Source: Mycobacterium kiyosense (GTDB lineage Bacteria > Actinomycetota > Actinomycetes > Mycobacteriales > Mycobacteriaceae). From it: a DNA stretch of 64,000 nucleotides. How positions within the stretch are numbered: the first letter of the stretch is position 1; the number at the start of each line of letters is the position of its first letter. Both the position numbers and the translations under genes were made by a program. The DNA lies in the NCBI GenBank assembly GCA_021654635.1, contig AP025179.1:2294001-2358000 (forward strand), read 5' to 3'. The notes under the pieces were generated by a model. That model saw only the letters and a list, made by a program, of their open reading frames with translations, made no database searches and was not told the origin of the DNA. Positions 52,076 through 61,634 of this stretch are shown here, piece after piece.

Positions 52076-52864
52076 TCAGGAAGCCCGCGCCGGGGGTTGC
52101 AGACGCTCGACGGCGGTGGCGGTCAACACCGTGCCCCAGGCGTGCGCGGCGCTGCGCCGCATCGCCTGCGGATCCCCGGTGGTGACGAAATGGCGGGGCG
52201 CCGGGCCGGGCTGACGCAGCCGCGGATAGCGCGCCGCGACGGCCGCGGCCAGCTGCGCGGCCGGGTCGACCAGTCGGGCGTGCGGTAGTGCCGCCGCGAA
52301 CCAGCGCGCGGCCGCGGGGTAGTGGGTGCAGGCCAGCACCAGCGCGTCGGCTTGTCGCAGAGGCGCGATGATCCTGTCCAGATCGGCCTGAAATCGCGGC
52401 GAGCCGGTGCGGCCGGCCTCGATGTGCGCCGACAGCGGCTGCGCGACCCGGGACACCACCGTCCGGCCGGGCCGGGCCAGGCCGCGCCGGTAGTGACCGG
52501 CGGCGATGGTGCGCCGCCCACCGACCACGGCGACGCAGACCGCGTCGTCGGGAACCGAGGCGACGCCGTGGCCGATGATGCCCTCCACCGGCACTGCGGT
52601 ATTGAGTCGATCGGCCACCGTGCTGGCCGCGTTGCACGCCAGCACCACCTCGGTGGCGCCGCGCCGGGCGAGGGCGGCGACCACCGAAGTCAGGCGACCG
52701 GCCAGTTCGTCGGCGCCCATCCGGCCGTAGGGTGTGACGCCGGCGTCCGACCAGTACAGCACCGGCAACCCCGGGGCGAGGCGGTCCAGGTGGGTGAGCA
52801 GTCCGACGCCGCCGATGCCCCAGTCGACGATGCCCAGGCACGGTTCGGCGGGCATGGCGGTCAC
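52076..52864 (-). CDS. Divergent glutamate/aspartate racemase-family protein
   Basis: A 262-residue protein of the cofactor-independent MurI family. Both catalytic cysteines are present: LACNAAST and LACTHYPAA. The N-terminal acid motif reads GIVDWGIGG where MurI has DSGxGG, so Trp replaces the conserved Ser next to the catalytic Asp; the YWSDAGVTPYG motif is near normal. The GTG at 52864 overlaps the stop of the fusion gene upstream (GTGA), which favours it over ATG 52855. It may make a D-amino acid for a special product, or be a second racemase beside a housekeeping murI. Confidence 0.83.
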   Translation of the reverse strand: MTAMPAEPCLGIVDWGIGGVGLLTHLDRLAPGLPVLYWSDAGVTPYGRMGADELAGRLTSVVAALARRGATEVVLACNAASTVADRLNTAVPVEGIIGHGVASVPDDAVCVAVVGGRRTIAAGHYRRGLARPGRTVVSRVAQPLSAHIEAGRTGSPRFQADLDRIIAPLRQADALVLACTHYPAAARWFAAALPHARLVDPAAQLAAAVAARYPRLRQPGPAPRHFVTTGDPQAMRRSAAHAWGTVLTATAVERLQPPARAS

Positions 52865-54795
52865 GGGTAGGACAGCGGGGCGGTCTGCCCCTTGTCCAAG
52901 GGCCCGGAGTCGAAGGCCAGTACCCGCGCCTGCAGCGTCGTCGTCAGCGTCTCCAGCCGGGTGCCGGGGAAGCGACTGCCGAAATACCAGCGGTACTCGT
53001 GTTCGGCACGGATCGGATTGTGCCGCAACATATTCCGCCAGTCCGGATGTGAGGTCAAGGCGGCCAGGTCGGCGGCGAACTGCGGCCTGCGATAACGGGT
53101 GCGCAGGTGCGCGCGCGCCGAGTGGGCCAGCAGCGGCAACTCGCGCAGTCGCACCGGTTGCTCGACCATGTCGACCACCCATAGCCGTCCGCCCGGCGCC
53201 AGCACCCGGCGGATCTCGGCCATCACCGGATCCCAGTCCAGGTAGCGGAAGGACAAAAACGAGATGACCACGTCGACGTGATTGTCGGGTACGTCCAGCG
53301 TCGGTCCGCTGACCTGGCCGAAGCGCAGCCGCGTCCGGCCGTGGCTGCGCTCGCGCGCCCGGTCCAGCATGCCGGCGGAACTGTCCAGCCCGACGGCGAA
53401 GTCGATGTCGCCGTTGTCGTCCAGGGCGCGCAGCAAAGCGCCGTTGCCGCAACCGATTTCCAGCACCCGCACCCGGCGCCCGAGGTCGGCGTGCACGGCG
53501 GTCAGTCGGTTGGCGACCCACCGCCACTCGGTATCGCGGACGCGGATGTCGGCGTAGGCGCGGTCGTACAGTTCGGCCACGCGATCGTAGGATCGCTCGG
53601 GTTGCGTTGCGGCGGGCTGGCTTTCGGTCATCGGTTCGGCAGCCGCGCCCAGGTACTTGCGTAGGCTGCCGGCCCACCCGTGCGACTTCTTCCCGGGCGC
53701 CGCGATCAGATAAAGCTTGGGGCGAGCCGCCGGTTGGCGGCCCGCCCAGGCAAACCGGTCCTTGCGAGTGGACACGGTCGTGTAGTTGTGGTTGCCGTAG
53801 GTCGCCACGCCGAAGACGTCGGCGAAAAAGGGTGCGAACCAGCGGGCGGTCCGGCAGGCGTGAAAGTAGGCGCGTCCGTTCGGGGCGAAAGGGATCGTCA
53901 TGGCGCGCCACTCGTGCGGCGAAAACTGTTCGGGCCAATCGGTGGAACCGAACATGGGGCCGTACATTCCCGCATGACCGATCAAGTGGAGTTCGCTGAT
54001 GACCCGGCCGGACAGGGCCAGCCAGGCCAGCTCGGTTTCGAAGTCGCCCTTGTGGTGCAGGCCGGAGACGATCACCTCGGCGTCGGGGCGTGCGGCGGCA
54101 AGCTCGCGACCCATGGTGGCCGCGGCCACCGCGAACTCGGACGAGCCGCCCCGGTAGTGGGTGGTGTGTCCGACCCAAATCACCGGCTTTCCTTGGCTTC
54201 TGGGTGCGACGTCGGCGAAGGGGATCCGCGAGTGGCTGCCCGCCGGGATCCATGCGCCGTAGTTGCCGACGAGCTCGAGCACTTCTGCGCGGTCCAGGTC
54301 GAAGACCCGCATCCCGGCCGCCGGCGGGCTGTACAGGTGCAGGGTGAGGCCGTCGGCTTCGGCGGTCATGTCGTGGATGTCGGCCGGCGAGATCGGGATC
54401 GGGACGCCCTCATCCCGGCTGATTTGTTCGGTGACGGCGAGTTGCGTTCCCCGCCAACCGAATCGACGTTCGTGGAATCGTCCCGTCAGGGGCACCACGA
54501 AGCCCCCTGAGCCGCCGTGGTCGTGCGGGGCGCAGCCGTGTCCCGGGCGCCAGCGGGCGAGCATGATCTCCACCCGGTCGTCGACCCGCAGAATCGACCG
54601 CGAATAAGGGTCGTTGTCGTTGGGGTATTTCGCCAGCGCCGCCAGCAGCGGCCGGGCCGCCGTCGTACGGGCGAGCAGGTCGGAACCGGGGACTTCGCCG
54701 CGCACGGCGACCTCGGCCAGCGCGTCCAGCAGTGCTGACACCTCGTCGAGTTGCTCGCGCCCGGTGGCAGTTGGGTGGTGCGCGATGTCGGTCAT
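52861..54795 (-). CDS. Three-domain fusion: cysteine-dioxygenase cupin, caspase-like domain, methyltransferase
   Basis: A 644-residue protein. Residues 1-185 are a cysteine-dioxygenase-type cupin: His91 and His93 (APHDHGG) and His141 (ADIHDM) bind iron, and YSRSIL (Arg66) matches the carboxylate-binding Arg of the Arg-type enzymes. Residues 200-385 show a Rossmann-like alternation with His274 (LHLIGHAG) and Cys314 (YFHACRTA), the dyad layout of caspase/CHAT cysteine peptidases. Residues 400-644 are a class I methyltransferase (VLEIGCGNG at 444-452, then FLSFRYLDWDP) resembling the DosR-regulon protein Rv2003c. I know of no described protein with this combination. It is coupled to the racemase. 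A weak GGGACT half-site lies upstream. Confidence 0.85.
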   Translation of the reverse strand: MTDIAHHPTATGREQLDEVSALLDALAEVAVRGEVPGSDLLARTTAARPLLAALAKYPNDNDPYSRSILRVDDRVEIMLARWRPGHGCAPHDHGGSGGFVVPLTGRFHERRFGWRGTQLAVTEQISRDEGVPIPISPADIHDMTAEADGLTLHLYSPPAAGMRVFDLDRAEVLELVGNYGAWIPAGSHSRIPFADVAPRSQGKPVIWVGHTTHYRGGSSEFAVAAATMGRELAAARPDAEVIVSGLHHKGDFETELAWLALSGRVISELHLIGHAGMYGPMFGSTDWPEQFSPHEWRAMTIPFAPNGRAYFHACRTARWFAPFFADVFGVATYGNHNYTTVSTRKDRFAWAGRQPAARPKLYLIAAPGKKSHGWAGSLRKYLGAAAEPMTESQPAATQPERSYDRVAELYDRAYADIRVRDTEWRWVANRLTAVHADLGRRVRVLEIGCGNGALLRALDDNGDIDFAVGLDSSAGMLDRARERSHGRTRLRFGQVSGPTLDVPDNHVDVVISFLSFRYLDWDPVMAEIRRVLAPGGRLWVVDMVEQPVRLRELPLLAHSARAHLRTRYRRPQFAADLAALTSHPDWRNMLRHNPIRAEHEYRWYFGSRFPGTRLETLTTTLQARVLAFDSGPLDKGQTAPLSYP

Positions 54796-54861
54796 GTCCT
54801 GATCCCCTTGAGATCCGCCAGAGTCCCGGCTTGGCAGCCGGAGCGGCCGCCGTGATGATTT

Positions 54862-54883
54862 CGTTGCCGTTGTGATGGCAACG
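54862..54883. promoter_or_regulatory. Inverted repeat before the fusion gene
   Basis: CGTTGCC, eight bases, GGCAACG: perfect 7-bp arms in the 147-base gap between the exported-protein gene and the fusion gene, both on the minus strand. It could end the first transcript as a hairpin or be an operator of the second. A short tandem of TTGGCGGATTC (from 54909) lies beside it. Confidence 0.45.
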
Positions 54884-54942
54884 CTCTACTCGGGGCCTCT
54901 ACAGATCCTTGGCGGATTCTTGGCGGATTCTTGGAACGCCGG

Positions 54943-55554
54943 TCAGTTGCAGAACGTGTTGCCGATGAACTGCCGGTCCGGCGCATCGCCTGAGTAGTTG
55001 GTCAGGTGCACCGCGGGCATGCCCTGGTATTGGGTGTTCATCTTCTCGGCGGTGGGCGGCGGAACCTGTTCGGGGAAGGCCAGGATCATGTCGGCGAAGA
55101 TCTTCAGCCCGTCCGGACAGGTGGAGTCGGGGCGGGCCGGCTGCGGGTTCCAAGCGTGCACCACGACCCGGTCGGTGACCTGGTAGCCCGCGGCGCAGTT
55201 CGGGTCGCAGATCTTGAAGACCGCCGTGCCGGTGCCGTCGGCTTCCTGCGGTCCCCAGCTGCGCCAGGTCATGTTCTGCAGCGCCACGGCGACACTGGCG
55301 CAGCCGACCACGTTGAGCTTGTCGGGACGCCCGGCGGGCGGGACCGTGTGGTTATAGCAACCGGGAATGGCGAGATAAGGCGGCGGTTGGGGGGCCGTCG
55401 AGGTGGGCGGCGACGGCTTTTCCGCTGTTGACCTGGTCAGTTGCACGACCGTGACGACCAGGCCGGCGATTACCAGCGCAGCCAGTACCGCGAGGATGCG
55501 GGGCGAGAAGGGGAGGCGACGTCGTTCGGCTGGGGATAGGTCTTGGTCGTGCAT
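54943..55554 (-). CDS. Membrane-anchored exported protein
   Basis: A 203-residue protein with a short cytoplasmic N-terminus, one transmembrane helix (ILAVLAALVIAGLVVTVVQL), a Pro/Ser/Thr-rich linker and an extracytoplasmic domain with six or so cysteines (IPGCYNHTV, VVGCASVAV, ICDPNCAAGY, STCPDG, NTFCN) that should form disulfides. Start at ATG 55554, with TTG 55560 possible. The cysteine pattern is like several mycobacterial secreted domains of unknown function. It probably forms its own unit. Confidence 0.8.
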   Translation of the reverse strand: MHDQDLSPAERRRLPFSPRILAVLAALVIAGLVVTVVQLTRSTAEKPSPPTSTAPQPPPYLAIPGCYNHTVPPAGRPDKLNVVGCASVAVALQNMTWRSWGPQEADGTGTAVFKICDPNCAAGYQVTDRVVVHAWNPQPARPDSTCPDGLKIFADMILAFPEQVPPPTAEKMNTQYQGMPAVHLTNYSGDAPDRQFIGNTFCN

Positions 55555-55680
55555 ACCCAACAGGTTTACCCGAATCTTTGGCCCGCCGGTCTGTTGGCCG
55601 CGAACGTAACCTGGCCGTCAATCTCAGGCCGAATGTTCGCAACCCGGTTACATTCGCGCGCTGCAGCGGCGGCCGCGCGG

Positions 55681-56709
<1,029 letters not shown>

Positions 56710-56795
56710 TTACCGCAGCCGCGCGTCCACGAGTATCACCAGGCCGCGAATCTGGCCGGCGGGCTTCCCGGTGGGGATACGTTCGCGGCAGGAGT

Positions 56796-57188
56796 TCAAC
56801 TATTCCGGTAGACCTTCAGCGCGGTGGTGATCATCGGAATCTGCAGCGGCAGCCGGGCAATGGCAACCGCCCGCATGTACCAGGGCTTGTCCCACCACAG
56901 CCGGACCATGTTGAGGTTGCCGGGATAGACCCCGAGAAACAGTGCGACCGCGGCCAGCGCGCCCAGCCGGCGGGTGGCCGGCGCGAGCAGCAACGCGCCG
57001 ACGCCGACCTCGGCGACCCCGGAGGCCAGGGTGTAGAACCGCGCGGTGCCGGGCAGCTCGACGGGGATGATCTCGTCGAACGGTTTGGGCGCCGCAAAGT
57101 GAAGGATGCCCATCCCAACCAGTCCAGCTCCCATCCGGGTCGCGGTCTTTTGGGCAGAGTCACGCTGTGCTATCTCGGTGGAGGTCAT
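56796..57188 (-). CDS. DoxX-like small membrane protein
   Basis: A 130-residue membrane protein with four hydrophobic stretches (MGAGLVGMGILHFAAP, ARFYTLASGVAEVGVGALLL, LGALAAVALFLGVYPGNL and the C-terminal AVAIARLPLQIPMITTAL). The GxxHFAAPKPF and ELPGTARFYTLASGVAEVGVG motifs place it in the DoxX/DUF4267-like group, often linked to thiol or oxidative stress. Start at ATG 57188; the frame beyond is non-coding. Stands alone between an IpdC-like gene and an SDR on the same strand. Confidence 0.82.
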   Translation of the reverse strand: MTSTEIAQRDSAQKTATRMGAGLVGMGILHFAAPKPFDEIIPVELPGTARFYTLASGVAEVGVGALLLAPATRRLGALAAVALFLGVYPGNLNMVRLWWDKPWYMRAVAIARLPLQIPMITTALKVYRNS

Positions 57189-57326
57189 CGTCCCATTGTT
57201 ACCTGCTCGACGATGGTCACCGGTATGCCGACCGTCGACGAGGGTGCTCGTCGCGGCGTGTTCGGACGGCCCGAGCCGCTCGGGAAGGTCAAGTGGTTTG
57301 CTGATTCTGTTGCGGTGCAACGTTTT

Positions 57327-58100
57327 TCATTGCCGGTTGGCGCGACGGTTGATCGCCCGTAACACCCAGGTGGGTGCGATGTCGGCGATCGTCATCAGCG
57401 CCTTGCCCTGCCGGCCCACGGCGTAGTGCGGGCCGTGCGGTAGTCGGGGCCGGGTCTGGGCGATGTCGAAGATGGACTCGGCGACGTCCTCGGGCGTGAG
57501 ATGGACGCCCATGGTGCGCGTGCTTCCGGTTTCGACGCCGTCCACCATCCCGGTGTCGACGAAGAGCGGCCACACGGCACACACCCGGATACCGGCGTCG
57601 GCCCACTCCAGTTCGAGTGCTTCGGTGAGCCCGCGGATGGCGAACTTCGACGCCGAGTATGTCGCCAGCTCGGCCTGGCCGTACATGGCCGACGCCGACG
57701 ACACGTTGATCACCTGGGCGTCGGGCGTCGCCCGCAGGTACGGGTAGGCCGAATGACAGCCGTTGAGCGTGCCGCCCACGTTGACGTCGATGATGCTGCG
57801 CTGCTGCTGCAGCGGAATCTCGGCGAAGCGGCCCGAGCTGAGGATGCCGGCGTTGTTGATCAGCACGTCGAGCCGCCCGCCGGTGTGCCCGGCCAGCTCG
57901 CTCAGCCGGGTGGTCCACGCGTCGGCGTCTTGGACTTCGAGGGAGTCGACGACGGCTTCGGGTCGCAGCGCTCGACGCAGCTCGTCGAGTGCCTGCGGGT
58001 TGCGGCCGTAGGCGGCCACCCGGTAACCCGCGCGGTCGAAACGAAGGGCCGTGGCCCGGCCGATTCCCGCTGTCGCACCGGTGATGGCGACGGTTTTCAT
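57327..58100 (-). CDS. Short-chain dehydrogenase/reductase
   Basis: SDR of 257 residues with VAITGATAGIGRAT, AAYGRNPQ (Arg, favouring NADPH), VLINNAGIL and the active site YSASK with Ser in NVSSASA. The ATG at 58100 directly precedes the first strand; an ATG at 58118 would add a short tail. About 140 bases separate it from the DoxX-like gene. The divergent gap to the SRPBCC gene (about 220 bases) has no clear palindrome. Substrate unknown. Confidence 0.88.
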   Translation of the reverse strand: MKTVAITGATAGIGRATALRFDRAGYRVAAYGRNPQALDELRRALRPEAVVDSLEVQDADAWTTRLSELAGHTGGRLDVLINNAGILSSGRFAEIPLQQQRSIIDVNVGGTLNGCHSAYPYLRATPDAQVINVSSASAMYGQAELATYSASKFAIRGLTEALELEWADAGIRVCAVWPLFVDTGMVDGVETGSTRTMGVHLTPEDVAESIFDIAQTRPRLPHGPHYAVGRQGKALMTIADIAPTWVLRAINRRANRQ

Positions 58101-58321
58101 GGTCACGGTTGCCCGCATAGAACGTCGCAGAAACGTCGCGCGGTCGTCAATGTTTCGCACTGCCCACAGGCCTTCGTGCCATCGGCGGCCGGATGAATGT
58201 TCGGCTTCTCCGCTCGGGCGCGAAATACACTGATCGGCAATTGTTTTAGATCTCGCTGACAGCACGGAAACGCTGCCGTTTAGCATGAGCGGGTACGCGC
58301 CTCCGCCAGGCAGGAGATCTC

Positions 58322-58756
58322 ATGGTCGAGATTCACTTGGAACGAACCATCGCCGCGCCCGTGGAGCAAGTCTTCGACTGGCTGGCCGATCCCGCGAATC
58401 TGGCGGCGGCGCCGTTGGCCTTCAAAGCCGGGTGGGCCAAAGACTCTCCGGGCACCGGGGCGGGCGCGCTGCGACAGGTGGTGGGCGCCGGCACCTGGTT
58501 TCGCGAGGAGATCACCGCCTACGACCGGCCGCACAGCTACTCCTACCTGATCCTGCGGTCGTTTCCCGCGCTCGCTCACGACGGCGGCACCCTGACGTTC
58601 ACCCCGTCGGGCAACGGCACCCATGTCGACTGGCTGACCAACTACACGCATCCGCTGTACGCCGGCGGCAAGGTGATGGAAAAGATCAGCCGCCCGCTGC
58701 TGCGGTCCAGCTTCCTGGCGATCCTGGACGCCTGCGCGAAAGCCCTGGAGAACTGA
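58322..58756 (+). CDS. SRPBCC (START-like) ligand-binding protein
   Basis: A 144-residue polyketide-cyclase/START-fold protein: [20 protein letters not shown] at the N-terminus, [20 protein letters not shown] in the centre and a long C-terminal helix ([20 protein letters not shown]). Such proteins bind hydrophobic molecules or catalyse cyclisation and dehydration. An AGGAGA site precedes the ATG. Two bases separate it from the next SDR, and an HsaA-like flavoprotein follows, so the three likely form one catabolic unit. Confidence 0.87.
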   Translation: MVEIHLERTIAAPVEQVFDWLADPANLAAAPLAFKAGWAKDSPGTGAGALRQVVGAGTWFREEITAYDRPHSYSYLILRSFPALAHDGGTLTFTPSGNGTHVDWLTNYTHPLYAGGKVMEKISRPLLRSSFLAILDACAKALEN

Positions 58757-58758
58757 GC

Positions 58759-59544
58759 ATGCATTCCGACCGGGCCCGCTCGCGCACCTTCGTGGTGACC
58801 GGCGCCGCCTCGGGCATCGGGCTGGCCACCGCCCAGCGCCTGCTCGACGAAGGCGGGACCGTAATCGGCGCCGACCTGGCCTCGCCGCCCGACCTGGGCC
58901 CCGCGTTCCACTTCGTGACGGCCGATATCAGCGACGACGAGGGCGTCGAGGCGGTGTTCGCCGCGGTGCCCGACCGGCTGGACGGCGTCGTGCATTCCGC
59001 CGGGGTGGCCGGCGGCGGCCCGGTGCATCTGCTGCCCCGATCCGAGTGGGACCGGGTGATCGGGGTCAACCTCACCGGCACGTTCCTGGTTGCCAAAGCG
59101 GCGCTGGCGCGAATGATCGAGCAACCCCGTGTCGACGGTGAACGGGGCTCGATCGTGACGCTGGCCAGTGTCGAGGGGCTCGAAGGTACGGCCGGCGGCA
59201 GCTCGTACAACGCCGCCAAGGCCGGGGTGGTGCTGCTGACGAAGAACATCGCGCTCGACTACGGGCCCAGCGGGATCCGGGCCAACGCGATCTGCCCGGG
59301 CTTCATCGAAACACCGTTGGCGGAAAGCGTATTCGGCATGCCGGGAATGGAGGGGCCGCGTGCGTCGATAACCCAGGAGCATGCCCTGCAGCGGTTGGGC
59401 CGGCCCGAGGAGGTCGCGGCGATGGCGGCGTTCCTGGTGTCGCCGGACGCGTCGTTCGTGACGGGTCAGGCGATCGCGGTCGACGGCGGATACACCGCCG
59501 GCCGCGATCATGGCGTGGTGCAGATGTTCGGCTTCCCACAGTGA
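58759..59544 (+). CDS. Short-chain dehydrogenase/reductase
   Basis: SDR of 261 residues. [14 protein letters not shown], an Asp-containing GADLASP that selects [14 protein letters not shown] and the active site YNAAK with Ser in TLASVEG are present, and the C-terminus [15 protein letters not shown] is that of FabG-like enzymes. Starts two bases after the SRPBCC stop and ends ten bases before the flavoprotein gene. Probably an alcohol or hydroxyacyl dehydrogenase of the same pathway. Confidence 0.9.
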   Translation: MHSDRARSRTFVVTGAASGIGLATAQRLLDEGGTVIGADLASPPDLGPAFHFVTADISDDEGVEAVFAAVPDRLDGVVHSAGVAGGGPVHLLPRSEWDRVIGVNLTGTFLVAKAALARMIEQPRVDGERGSIVTLASVEGLEGTAGGSSYNAAKAGVVLLTKNIALDYGPSGIRANAICPGFIETPLAESVFGMPGMEGPRASITQEHALQRLGRPEEVAAMAAFLVSPDASFVTGQAIAVDGGYTAGRDHGVVQMFGFPQ

Positions 59545-59554
59545 GGAAACAACG

Positions 59555-60727
59555 ATGACCGGGACCATCAGCATGCTGGGGCAGGCGTCTGGAATGCGCG
59601 AGCTGGTGCGCGCCGAAGCGGCTGGGTGTGAGGCGGCCCGCACCTTGACCGCCGCGGTCGTCGAGCAAATGTGGACCAGCGGGCTGATGACCGCGTTGGG
59701 CCCGATGCAGGCCGGCGGCATCGAGCCGTCGCTGGCCGAGATGATCGACACCTGGATCGAGATGGCTTGGCAGGACGGCTCTTTCGGCTGGATTGGGATC
59801 GCGAACATGCCGTCACGGTTCGCCGCGGCCAGCTATCTGCCCGACGACGGTTTCGCCGAGGTGTTCACCGCCCATGACAACCACGTCACCATGGGCGGAC
59901 AGTTCTTTCCCAACGGGCAGGGGACCGTCGTCGACGGCGGCTACCGGCTCAGCGGGTCGTGGAGTTTCGGATCGGGCACCGGGCACTCGCAATACATCGC
60001 GGCCGGGTTCTTCCCGATGGACAACGGGGAGATGCGCTGGATCAGCGAAGGCATTCCCGACATGCAGGTGGCGGTGGTGCCGCGGCAGGAGATCCAGTTC
60101 AACGACGGCTGGCATGTGCAGGGCCTGAAAGGTACCGGGTCCTACGACTACAGCGCCGCGGATGTGTTCGTCCCGCAGTGTCGCACGTTCGGTCTGTTCG
60201 ACCGCGTGCCGTTCCGCGGGACCTCGCCGGCCGCGCGGATGGGATTGATGCCGGTGACCGCGGCCGGGCACGCGTCCTGGGCGCTCGGAGTCGCCAAGAG
60301 CATGCTCGACGACGTCTCCGAACTGGCGGCGACGAAGTTCCGGATGAGCGACATGGCCTCGCTGGCCAGCCGGCCAACCTTCCAAAAGGGTCTGGCGCAC
60401 CACGTTTCGGCGTGGCGGGCGGCGCGGTTGCTGGTGCTGGACGCGTTCGGGGCCGCCGAAGCCGCGGTCGCCGACGGCTCGGATCTGACCCCCACGCTGC
60501 GAGCGGACATGCGGGCGGCGGCGGTCTTCGCCACGGATGTCTCTCGCGAGTGCGCGGAGTGGGCGCATCTGGTGGCCGGCACCAGTTCGATCCGGGAGGG
60601 CAGTCGGCTTGAGCGGGCGTTCCGCGATATCTACACCGGTACGCAGCACGCGTTCATCAGCGAGAAGGTGGCCATGGACTGCGCGCAGATCTGGCTGGGC
60701 ATCATCGACGACCAGTTCGGGCTCTGA
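59555..60727 (+). CDS. Flavin-dependent monooxygenase of the HsaA/acyl-CoA-dehydrogenase fold
   Basis: A 390-residue protein related to the HsaA/HpaB-like group of the acyl-CoA-dehydrogenase superfamily. Typical are DTWIEMAWQDGSFGWIG, YRLSGSWSFGSGTGHSQYI, VQGLKGTGSYDYSAADVFVP and the C-terminal GTSSIREGSRLERAFRDIYTG. Unlike FadE enzymes, these use reduced flavin and O2 to hydroxylate. No flavin reductase is nearby. It is a second, diverged HsaA-type protein in the window and the third gene of a unit with SRPBCC and SDR proteins. Confidence 0.88.
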   Translation: MTGTISMLGQASGMRELVRAEAAGCEAARTLTAAVVEQMWTSGLMTALGPMQAGGIEPSLAEMIDTWIEMAWQDGSFGWIGIANMPSRFAAASYLPDDGFAEVFTAHDNHVTMGGQFFPNGQGTVVDGGYRLSGSWSFGSGTGHSQYIAAGFFPMDNGEMRWISEGIPDMQVAVVPRQEIQFNDGWHVQGLKGTGSYDYSAADVFVPQCRTFGLFDRVPFRGTSPAARMGLMPVTAAGHASWALGVAKSMLDDVSELAATKFRMSDMASLASRPTFQKGLAHHVSAWRAARLLVLDAFGAAEAAVADGSDLTPTLRADMRAAAVFATDVSRECAEWAHLVAGTSSIREGSRLERAFRDIYTGTQHAFISEKVAMDCAQIWLGIIDDQFGL

Positions 60728-60899
60728 ATTTCGTTGCGGCGCTTGGCATTGTCGTGGCCGGGCGTGAAATGGTGGCGGTTTTCCGGTCGATTTTCCGCCC
60801 TGGTTTCACGCGCGGCGAAAAAGGACAAGGGCATCGACTACCATAGCCGGGTAAAGTCGGCTAACTTACCTAGATTACCCATGTATTGGGGGACGTGTC

Positions 60900-61634
60900 A
60901 TGGATGACCACGCACTGGCCGCGCAGTTGGCCACCGACGCGGGCCGATTGCTGCTGCAGGTCCGCGAGGAGTTCGCCGACGCCGCGGCAGCTGAACGAAA
61001 AGCGGCGGGGGACAAGCGATCGCACGACTTCCTGATGGAGGCGTTCGGCCGCGAGCGGCCGCAGGACGCCGTGCTGTCCGAAGAGGGCGCCGACGACCCG
61101 GTACGGCTGCGCTGCGAGCGGGTGTGGATCGTCGATCCGCTGGACGGCACCCGGGAGTTCTCCGAATTCGGGCGCACCGACTGGGCGGTGCACGTCGCAC
61201 TCTGGCAGTCGGGCGAACTCGTCGCCGGTGCGGTAGCGCTGCCGGCGCAGGGAATCACCCTGGCCACCCCGAATGTCGAGCCCCCGCCCGCCGCCGCCGG
61301 CAAACCGCGCATCGTGGTCTCGCGCACCCGCCCGCCGGCGATCGCGCTGGCCGTCCGCGACGCGCTGGATGGCACCCTGGTCGAAATGGGTTCCGCCGGA
61401 GCCAAAGTCGCCTCGATCGTGCAGGGGTTGTCCGACGTCTACGTGCATGCCGGCGGCCAGTTCGAATGGGACTCGGCCGCGCCCGTCGCGGTGGCCCGCG
61501 CCGCAGGTCTGTACACCTCCCGCATCGACGGATCCGCCCTGGCTTACAACCAGCCCGATCCCAAGCTGCCCGACCTGGTGGTGTGCCGACCCGAGTTGGC
61601 CGAGGCGGTGCTGGCCGTCACCCGCCAGTCGTGA
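60900..61634 (+). CDS. cysQ: 3'-phosphoadenosine-5'-phosphate phosphatase (CysQ-like)
   Basis: Inositol-monophosphatase-fold enzyme of 244 residues. Metal-binding motifs are LSEEGADD, WIVDPLDGTREF and WDSAAPVAVA; the region SAGAKVASIVQGLSDVYVHAGG is as in mycobacterial CysQ (Rv2131c). It hydrolyses the PAP left by sulfotransferases or related bisphosphates, with Mg2+. The protein is about 20 residues shorter at the N-terminus than my memory of Rv2131c, so it may be a paralogue. A convergent sulfotransferase gene overlaps it by 17 bases, a suggestive pairing. Confidence 0.87.
   Translation: MDDHALAAQLATDAGRLLLQVREEFADAAAAERKAAGDKRSHDFLMEAFGRERPQDAVLSEEGADDPVRLRCERVWIVDPLDGTREFSEFGRTDWAVHVALWQSGELVAGAVALPAQGITLATPNVEPPPAAAGKPRIVVSRTRPPAIALAVRDALDGTLVEMGSAGAKVASIVQGLSDVYVHAGGQFEWDSAAPVAVARAAGLYTSRIDGSALAYNQPDPKLPDLVVCRPELAEAVLAVTRQS

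Noticed and set aside
52076..54253. A 725-codon minus-strand frame joining the racemase to the fusion gene region.
   Set aside because: Upstream of about 52870 it is Arg/Gly/Pro-rich and lies out of frame inside the well-supported fusion gene; only the racemase part is protein-like.
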